DNA of 11,221 nt, from assembly GCA_002469975.1 (NCBI GenBank), contig DKMG01000080.1, positions 1-11,221 of the forward strand, given 5' to 3'. How positions within the stretch are numbered: the stretch's first letter is position 1; each line of letters starts with the position of its first letter. Of the stretch, positions 7,154 through 11,221 are shown piece after piece. Both the position numbers and the translations under genes were made by a program. The stretch comes from Proteobacteria bacterium UBA7420 (GTDB taxonomy: Bacteria; Pseudomonadota; Gammaproteobacteria; Magnimaribacterales; D2472). The notes below the pieces were generated by a model. It had not been told where the DNA came from, did no database searches, and was given only the letters and a program-made list of their open reading frames with translations.

Positions 7154-7723
7154 TTATGCATTAATATATTCAATTAGTTTGAAGTAATCGTCACTCGAGT
7201 CAAGGTCTTGCTGCATCGAAATCCATGGAGGTGATCGCCAGGGAATATCATGTGCAGTAAATTCTTTTTGAAATAACGCAAAGCTGTTTTGTCCAAATTT
7301 TAAATTAAATATTATAGAGCTATCAAATAGCAGGCTGTTTGTACCAGTACCGCTCTCATCCGAGATAATGGTTACAGTCTCAGAATTATGCTCTTTTATG
7401 ATTGACTCTATATCCTGAGTATTAATCCTAGGAAGGTCAGCATGAGCAATCATTATTAAACCACTATGTTGAGAATTGCTCATGGCCTCATGTATTGCTG
7501 CGTTTAATGAAGAATCAGTGACGAAGGTTGTTGCGCCATCAATAGCTAGTTGAGGATCGTTTGATATCAAGATAATGTGAGCATTAATATCAATGTTTAA
7601 AAATGCATTAACCGTTTTCAAAGCCATTTTTTCAGCAAGAAGTGCCCTTTCTTCTTTGGATAGAATTGTGCTCAAGCGCTCTTTAGAGTCGGTGTATTTT
7701 TTAACAGGAATAAAGATTTCCAT
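7154..7723 (-). CDS. cofC: CofC/FbiD guanylyltransferase of F420 synthesis
   Basis: A 189-residue nucleotidyltransferase that joins GMP to a three-carbon phosphoacid (2-phospholactate, phosphoenolpyruvate or 3-phosphoglycerate, depending on lineage), forming the donor used by CofD. The fold is marked by IPVKKYTDSKERL (5-17), LNAAI (73-77), HADLP (94-98), DESGTGTN (122-129), FGQNSF (143-148) and DLDSSDD (173-179). The preferred acid cannot be told from sequence reading. The frame also opens at GTG 7729 and TTG 7726; ATG 7723 is chosen because MEIFIPVKK fits the usual family N-terminus, though none of the starts has a clear ribosome site. It begins 7 bases after the cofD stop and is placed between its pathway partners. 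Confidence 0.93.
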   Translation of the reverse strand: MEIFIPVKKYTDSKERLSTILSKEERALLAEKMALKTVNAFLNIDINAHIILISNDPQLAIDGATTFVTDSSLNAAIHEAMSNSQHSGLIMIAHADLPRINTQDIESIIKEHNSETVTIISDESGTGTNSLLFDSSIIFNLKFGQNSFALFQKEFTAHDIPWRSPPWISMQQDLDSSDDYFKLIEYINA

Positions 7724-7730
7724 CAACACA

Positions 7731-8660
7731 TTATTTAGTTTCTAGATAGTTAAAAATTGATTGGGCTAGTTGAATCTTGGATTCCAGATTATTCATGACC
7801 AATGGTGTTGTATGAGTTTCAAAACCTTTATCATGAATTTGATGCAGTTGATGGCTATCAAGCGAGTCTACAAAAATTGTTTTAGCATAATCCATGTAGA
7901 AATCTGCGATAGCGTTCACAGAAACGTCTAAACCCAGCTCTGTCATAATTTTAGATGTTGGACCTTTAAGAGATTTAGAATTGACTATAGGGCTAACTAC
8001 ACTAACTTTGTGTGTGTTAGATTTCAAATATTGGTTGATGCCATCAAGTTGGATAATAGGATTAATGCTGACAAATGGATTAGAAGGACAAACAATAATC
8101 TCATCAAATAGAGTCAAGTTGATCGAAGGATTGAACACGGCTTTATCCAGCCCTTTAAATACGAAATCAGTAACTGGTGGATCACATTTAAATTTTACAA
8201 AATATTCCTGAAAAGATAAAAGCCTATTTTGTGTTTGAATGTATGTCTCCACAGGTTCATGGCTCATGGGTAAAATATTCGCGTTGACCCCAAATCGGTC
8301 ACACAGCTCTTGAGTAATTTCAGAAAGATTCTTGCCATTTGCTAGGAGTTGAGTTCTTATAATGTGAGTGGCTAAATCCTTGTCCCCGAGCTGGAACCAG
8401 GTTTCACCACCAAGCTTTTTAAGGGCAGCAAGCATCTCCCAGGATTCATTTGATCTACCCCAACCTTTAGATAAATCTGATTGGTTGGCTAGAGTGTAAA
8501 GGACAGTATCAAGATCAGGACAAATCTTGAGACCAAGATGATTGAAGTCATCGCCAGTATTAACAGCAATTGTTAGATTAGAGTTTGGTAGAATTTTTGA
8601 AAACCCTAGTGCTAATTTAGCGCCACCAACGCCTCCACAAAGTAAAAGGTAATTTTTCAT
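7731..8660 (-). CDS. cofD: CofD/FbiA 2-phospho-L-lactate (or analogue) transferase
   Basis: A 309-residue enzyme that transfers the phosphoacid from the CofC product to Fo, giving F420-0 or its dehydro form. Signatures run the full length: GGVGGAKLALG (9-19), NTGDD (34-38), PDLDTVLY (48-55), WFQLGDKDLATHI (88-100), PMSHEPVET (131-139), CPSNPFVSINPI (191-202) and SPI with LKGPTSK (223-237). Length is normal for the family. The ATG overlaps the cofE stop as ATGA (8660-8657), with GAGGA 9 bases upstream, so translation is coupled to cofE. No truncation or missing motif is seen. Confidence 0.96.
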   Translation of the reverse strand: MKNYLLLCGGVGGAKLALGFSKILPNSNLTIAVNTGDDFNHLGLKICPDLDTVLYTLANQSDLSKGWGRSNESWEMLAALKKLGGETWFQLGDKDLATHIIRTQLLANGKNLSEITQELCDRFGVNANILPMSHEPVETYIQTQNRLLSFQEYFVKFKCDPPVTDFVFKGLDKAVFNPSINLTLFDEIIVCPSNPFVSINPIIQLDGINQYLKSNTHKVSVVSPIVNSKSLKGPTSKIMTELGLDVSVNAIADFYMDYAKTIFVDSLDSHQLHQIHDKGFETHTTPLVMNNLESKIQLAQSIFNYLETK

Positions 8661-9385
8661 CTGAAAAGATCCTCATCCTCACTGCGAATCAGATCGTTGC
8701 CAGAGGCTGAAGCTGAATATGGTGCTTTGTAACCGCGTATCAATACAACCGGTTTTTTTTGATCCGCTTGACCCATCAACAAAGAGGCAGCGGCTGCGAG
8801 CTCATCTGCGATTGCAATCTGGGTTACTTTTAAAGTGTTGCCATACAAATCTTGCTTACCCCGCTCGTCTACAACACATTCGATATTAGAGCTACCAATC
8901 GTAAATCCCACAATGCCATTTCTAAAGGGTCGACCCATAGTATCTGAAATTATCAAACCAATGTTTTTATTAAAATGCTTGCCTATGGACTTGCATAGAT
9001 TCTGCGCTGATAAATCTGGGTTCTCTGGAAGTAATAAAATCTGATTAGAGCTCTGGTCTATATTAGAGCGATCAATTCCAGCGTTGGCATGAATAAATCC
9101 AAGTTTATGCTCAACTATAAGTACGCCCATTCTGTAACGAACCACTTGCTTGGATTCATTGAGAATTGCCTGAATAAATTGAGGGTCTTTCTCAATTTTA
9201 TGCGACAAGTTTACAGCCTCTTTGCTGGGCGTTATGGAGGATATATCTAAGTATCTATTTTCTGATTTTGAAACAACTTTCTGCGCAACAGCCAGAATAT
9301 CTCCATCCTCAAGAGTGAGATTTTGAGCTATAAGCTCATCAATAATTAGTGAGGCTAGATCATCCCCTGGTTGAATGAGAGGCAA
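8657..9385 (-). CDS. cofE: CofE coenzyme F420-0:L-glutamate ligase (start unresolved)
   Basis: Adds gamma-linked glutamate to F420-0 using GTP and divalent metals. From TTG 9385 the protein has 242 residues with DGDILAVAQKVVSKSENR (27-44), NAGIDRSN (101-108), SDTMGRPFRNGIVGFTIG (147-164), DERGKQDLYGN (173-183) and ADELAAAASLLMGQ (193-206). It is the free-standing archaeal-size form: the C-terminal FMN reductase domain of actinobacterial FbiB is absent. TTG 9385 is the only conventional start but would remove a conserved N-terminal strand: the frame upstream reads ITLTALEGLPLIQPGDD, typical of the family's first strand and loop. No ATG, GTG, CTG or other TTG occurs between 9386 and the TAA that ends fno (9437-9439), which is in this same frame. 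The true start may be ATT 9421, ATC 9418 or ATA 9409. Confidence 0.93.
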   Translation of the reverse strand: MPLIQPGDDLASLIIDELIAQNLTLEDGDILAVAQKVVSKSENRYLDISSITPSKEAVNLSHKIEKDPQFIQAILNESKQVVRYRMGVLIVEHKLGFIHANAGIDRSNIDQSSNQILLLPENPDLSAQNLCKSIGKHFNKNIGLIISDTMGRPFRNGIVGFTIGSSNIECVVDERGKQDLYGNTLKVTQIAIADELAAAASLLMGQADQKKPVVLIRGYKAPYSASASGNDLIRSEDEDLFR

Positions 9386-9421
9386 ACCCTCTAGGGCTGT
9401 TAATGTTATTGAGTTGATAAT
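9386..9421 (-). other. cofE: Probable N-terminal extension of CofE with a non-AUG start
   Basis: The frame encodes IINSITLTALEG directly before the TTG-started CofE, supplying the strand that normally precedes the PGDD motif. A purine-rich GAGAG at 9428-9424 lies 2 bases before ATT 9421 and 5 bases before ATC 9418, so ATC has the better spacing. ATA 9409 would give a family-like MTLTALEG start but lies 14 bases from that site. GAGGG at 9391-9387 is only 1 base from TTG 9385, too close to serve it. The exact start is inference. Confidence 0.55.
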
Positions 9422-9436
9422 ATCTCTCTGACTATT

Positions 9437-10069
9437 TTAAATGCCTGTAATTTTAATACCCGAATGTTGTAAGGCATGTTTTTTATTAATAGCAATCAAT
9501 ATAGATGTTAAGGCCTCTGCAGCAACAGAATTACACAAGGGACCAGCATGCCAGCCTTTAAGTCCAGCATCTTCTACCAAACCAATCACCGTTGTCCGAG
9601 CTTCTAGAAAATCACCTGAAACTAAAACATCGCAATCTATTTTTTTATCTGTTTGCAGGAGTTCAGCTGATATATTTTGAAAGGCTGAAACGACAATGGT
9701 GTCCTCTCCAAGTAAACCTTGAGCTTTTAAAGCCGCCGAACCTTCTTTTGGCAGTTGAACACGCATGACCTTTGGTGGAACCAATGGAACTGTTGCATCA
9801 ATAAGAATCTTATCTTTTAATTTTTTATCCACGCTTAAGAGTGTGGCTTCTTGATGCGCAAAAGGAACAGTTATGCAGGCAATATCGCAATGCTCAGCCG
9901 CATCAATATTCAGATATGCATGGGAATCTGGCAATCCCAATTCCGCAACAATTTCTTTTGCTTTAGCAATATCTCTGCTTCCAATGAGCACCTCGTGATT
10001 AGCTTTCATCCATCTTGAAGCAAGGCCTTTGCCTAAAGCCCCTGTACCGCCAAGAATTGCAATTTTCAT
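9437..10069 (-). CDS. fno: NADPH-dependent F420 reductase (F420H2:NADP+ oxidoreductase)
   Basis: A 210-residue Rossmann enzyme that exchanges hydride between NADP(H) and F420. The N-terminal GGTGALGKGLASRW (7-20) binds the dinucleotide, and IGSRD (29-33) gives the serine and arginine that hold the NADP 2'-phosphate. TVPF (67-70), DATVPL (91-96) and the C-terminal block GWHAGPLCNSVAAEALTSILIAIN (172-195), ending HSGIKITGI, follow the Fno family, and the length is typical. ATG 10069 follows GGAG (10081-10078) with an 8-base spacer. It is the first gene of the F420 operon and divergent from the SDR. It is the only F420-using enzyme in the window and would set the F420H2/NADPH balance. Its TAA is in frame with cofE downstream. 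Confidence 0.93.
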   Translation of the reverse strand: MKIAILGGTGALGKGLASRWMKANHEVLIGSRDIAKAKEIVAELGLPDSHAYLNIDAAEHCDIACITVPFAHQEATLLSVDKKLKDKILIDATVPLVPPKVMRVQLPKEGSAALKAQGLLGEDTIVVSAFQNISAELLQTDKKIDCDVLVSGDFLEARTTVIGLVEDAGLKGWHAGPLCNSVAAEALTSILIAINKKHALQHSGIKITGI

Positions 10070-10107
10070 AAAATAGGCTCCAAATTAATGTTGATATTAG
10101 AAGTTAT

Positions 10108-10119
10108 AGATTATACAAA
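10108..10119 (-). promoter_or_regulatory. Putative -10 region of the F420 operon promoter
   Basis: On the minus strand this reads TTTGTATAATCT, with TATAAT at 10115-10110, identical over 12 bases to 570-581 in front of the nitronate monooxygenase operon. No good -35 hexamer is found at 16-18 bases. Transcription would start near 10103, leaving a leader of about 33 bases before fno with GGAG at 10081-10078. Confidence 0.5.
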
Positions 10120-10131
10120 CTTATCAACGAA

Positions 10132-10148
10132 TCAATGAGTATCATTGA
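10132..10148. repeat. Perfect inverted repeat TCAATGA-GTA-TCATTGA
   Basis: Seven-base arms (10132-10138 and 10142-10148) separated by three bases form a perfect dyad between the divergent fno and SDR genes. It lies 17 bases upstream of the fno -10 hexamer and overlaps the inner end of the shared 25-base element. The size and position suit a dimeric repressor or activator. The matching place in the 525-549 copy does not keep the dyad, so it may be specific to this promoter pair. Confidence 0.45.
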
Positions 10149-10163
10149 GATTAATTTTGTCAA
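10139..10163 (-). promoter_or_regulatory. Shared 25-base upstream element, copy 2 (putative transcription factor site)
   Basis: On the minus strand this reads TTGACAAAATTAATCT followed by CAATGATAC, 21 of 25 bases identical to 525-549, and starts 48 bases before TATAAT 10115. In both places the element sits between divergently transcribed genes. On the opposite flank of each copy the sequence TATAAATATA occurs, reading outward (10167-10176 here, 514-505 on the minus strand at copy 1), so the outward genes may also be controlled. Role inferred from repetition and position only. Confidence 0.55.
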
Positions 10164-10186
10164 ATGTATAAATATAAATAGATAAG

Positions 10187-10196
10187 GATAGCTATC
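10187..10196. repeat. 10-base palindrome GATAGCTATC upstream of the SDR
   Basis: A perfect self-complementary 10-mer lies 20 bases before a TATAAT (10216-10221) in the SDR leader, overlapping the expected -35 position. Short palindromes arise by chance in AT-rich DNA, so operator function is only possible. Confidence 0.2.
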
Positions 10197-10215
10197 TGAG
10201 ATACTTCCTGAAGGT

Positions 10216-10221
10216 TATAAT
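10216..10221 (+). promoter_or_regulatory. Putative -10 box of the SDR promoter
   Basis: A perfect TATAAT would start transcription near 10228, about 14 bases before the first GTG start codon of the SDR. The -35 position (10193-10198, TATCTG) is weak. A second, poorer pair, TTGTCA (10157-10162) and TAGATA (10179-10184), exists further upstream. Confidence 0.35.
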
Positions 10222-10241
10222 TTCACCAAGTAAATATTTTT

Positions 10242-11021
10242 GTGGTGCCTGTGAATAATATAAATTTTAAGAATAAAACTATCCTTATTACCGGTGGCAC
10301 TAAGGGTATTGGCATCGGCATTACAAAAAGTTTTTTAAAACTAGACGCTAATGTCATTGTATTGGCAAGGAATAAGCCTTCTAGAAACATTCAATCTAAG
10401 GGCAATGCTGCATTTTTTGTTGAATGCGACATCAGGGATCTAGATTCTATAGCCAAAGCATTAAAGATAATTCAAACGCGCTATAAAAAATTAGATGTAT
10501 TAATTAACAATGCAGGTGGAGCCCCGTTAGCTGATTCTATATCCGCCTCTCCTAAATTTCATCAAGCCATTATTGATCTTAATTTAATGGCTCCTTTAAA
10601 CCTGAGTCAAAAAGTTGCAAAAGTTATGATGAGGCAAAAGAGTATTTCCAATATTATTAATATATCCAGCGTGACTGCCACAAGACCTACCCCAGGGAGC
10701 GCTGCTTATGGAGCAGCCAAAGGAGCGCTTGTTAATCTCACCAAAACTCTTGCCGTAGAGTGGGCACCTAAGATTAAAGTGAATTCTATTATTGTTGGGT
10801 ATATTGAAACAGAAAATTCAATTGTTCATTACGGCAGTAAGTCTGAGATCAATAAAGTGGCCAAGACTATTCCCCTCCAAAGAATGGGTAAACCTCAGGA
10901 TATAGCTAATGCCTGTATTTTTTTTGCATCGCCACTGGCTGAATGGATTACTGGGGCAGCACTTGAAGTGCATGGCGGTGGAGAAACACCCTCTTATCTT
11001 GATGTGGCTAAACCAAAGTAA
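10242..11021 (+). CDS. Classical short-chain dehydrogenase/reductase (SDR)
   Basis: A 259-residue Rossmann oxidoreductase with every classical SDR landmark: TGGTKGIG (17-24) for the cofactor, D63, NNAGG (89-93), N114, the catalytic serine in INISS (S143), and YGAAK (Y156, K160). ARN (42-44) after the second strand places an arginine suited to NADP(H). The substrate is not predictable; relatives act on hydroxy/keto lipids, steroids and acyl chains. No ATG lies near the N-terminus: GTG 10242, 10245 and 10251 are in frame, an upstream in-frame TAA sits at 10218, and the nearest AAGG is 28 bases from the first GTG, so the exact start is uncertain. It is divergent from fno and shares the control region of the F420 operon, which fits a redox partner role, though this is inference. 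Confidence 0.9.
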   Translation: MVPVNNINFKNKTILITGGTKGIGIGITKSFLKLDANVIVLARNKPSRNIQSKGNAAFFVECDIRDLDSIAKALKIIQTRYKKLDVLINNAGGAPLADSISASPKFHQAIIDLNLMAPLNLSQKVAKVMMRQKSISNIINISSVTATRPTPGSAAYGAAKGALVNLTKTLAVEWAPKIKVNSIIVGYIETENSIVHYGSKSEINKVAKTIPLQRMGKPQDIANACIFFASPLAEWITGAALEVHGGGETPSYLDVAKPK

Positions 11022-11034
11022 GGCTTGAATTTAT

Positions 11035-11062
11035 TTGACCCTCCAGCTATCTTAAATATATT
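11035..11062 (+). promoter_or_regulatory. Sigma-70-type promoter for the 11080 gene
   Basis: TTGACC (11035-11040) and TATATT (11057-11062) are separated by 16 bases, each matching five of six consensus positions. Transcription would start near 11069, giving a leader of only about 10 bases, consistent with the lack of a Shine-Dalgarno before ATG 11080. No terminator hairpin is seen between the SDR stop and this promoter. Confidence 0.55.
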
Positions 11063-11079
11063 ACATAACTAAAATACAT

Positions 11080-11221
11080 ATGAACGAAAAATATATACAA
11101 GCTATTATTTTAGGGTCCATCATTGGTCTGGCTATTATTCTTGACGATTTTATTGCCCCTAAACCAAGTCGCTCCATGGATAGCCGCGTCATGATGATTG
11201 ATACCAAACGACCACCTCATT
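11080..11221 (+). CDS. Small membrane-anchored protein, N-terminal part, unknown
   Basis: The frame is open from ATG 11080 to the window edge (47 codons). Residues 1-5 (MNEKY) precede one hydrophobic helix, about 6-21 (IQAIILGSIIGLAIIL), followed by an acidic DD and a proline- and arginine-containing tail (IAPKPSRSMDSR). This is the layout of a single-pass protein with its C-terminus on the other face, or of an uncleaved signal anchor. No family is recognised. It has its own promoter and is probably not part of the SDR transcript alone. The codon pattern and the promoter fit support it, but the gene is incomplete. Confidence 0.6.
   Translation, partial: MNEKYIQAIILGSIIGLAIILDDFIAPKPSRSMDSRVMMIDTKRPPH

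Noticed and set aside
8657..9385. FbiB-type two-domain CofE
   Set aside because: The protein ends shortly after the ligase domain; no FMN reductase domain follows before cofD begins.
9437..10069. Pyrroline-5-carboxylate reductase or another NADP Rossmann enzyme
   Set aside because: The C-terminal block and position next to cofE match NADPH:F420 oxidoreductase.
1..11221. CRISPR arrays, tRNA or rRNA genes, insertion sequences, integrases or attachment sites
   Set aside because: No direct-repeat arrays, cloverleaf sequences, transposase motifs or terminal inverted repeats were seen on either strand.

Overview
The window is a gene-dense, AT-rich (visually about 40% GC) bacterial segment, most plausibly from an uncultured marine gammaproteobacterium or a related proteobacterium. 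That assignment rests only on base composition, compact operons, Shine-Dalgarno use and protein flavour, and no rRNA or marker gene confirms it. The core is a seven-gene minus-strand operon (10069 down to 2553) that begins with a complete pathway for the deazaflavin cofactor F420. In transcription order it holds fno (NADPH:F420 oxidoreductase), cofE (F420-0:gamma-glutamyl ligase), cofD (Fo transferase), cofC (guanylyltransferase), a cofG-cofH fusion of the FbiC type (Fo synthase), a DUF1295 / steroid-5-alpha-reductase-like membrane protein, and an exported M20D amidohydrolase. Gaps are from -4 to about 20 bases, apart from the unusual fno/cofE junction.

Layout, left to right. 1-431 (minus) is the N-terminal part of a 3-ketosteroid-dehydrogenase-type flavoprotein. 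432-609 is a divergent regulatory region. 610-2551 (plus) is a three-gene operon: an Rv1533-like nitronate monooxygenase flavoprotein, a 60-residue two-helix membrane protein and a 203-residue membrane protein of unknown function. It meets the F420 operon tail to tail at 2551/2553 with one base between the stop codons. 2553-10069 is the F420 operon. 10070-10241 is a second divergent regulatory region. 10242-11021 (plus) is a classical short-chain dehydrogenase. 11080-11221 (plus) is the start of a small membrane-anchored protein that leaves the window.

The pathway reads as follows. CofGH makes Fo from tyrosine and the ribitylaminouracil intermediate of riboflavin synthesis. CofC activates a phosphorylated three-carbon acid with GTP, CofD transfers it to Fo, CofE adds glutamate, and Fno exchanges hydride between NADP(H) and F420. 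No F420-dependent substrate enzyme (LLM or split-barrel family) lies in the window, so the purpose of the cofactor is not shown directly. The neighbours (a KstD-like dehydrogenase, a steroid-reductase-like membrane protein, an SDR and an NMO flavoprotein) are all redox enzymes of families often met in steroid or other cyclic-lipid metabolism.

Two observations stand out. First, the two divergent intergenic regions share a 25-base element (21 of 25 identical) placed 48-49 bases upstream of an identical 12-base -10 region. This suggests one regulator controls both the F420 operon and the nitronate-monooxygenase operon, and possibly the outward genes. Second, cofE has no ATG, GTG, CTG or TTG start that would include its conserved N-terminal strand. 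It lies in the same reading frame as fno and is separated from it by a single TAA, which points to a non-canonical start, readthrough, or a recently split fusion.
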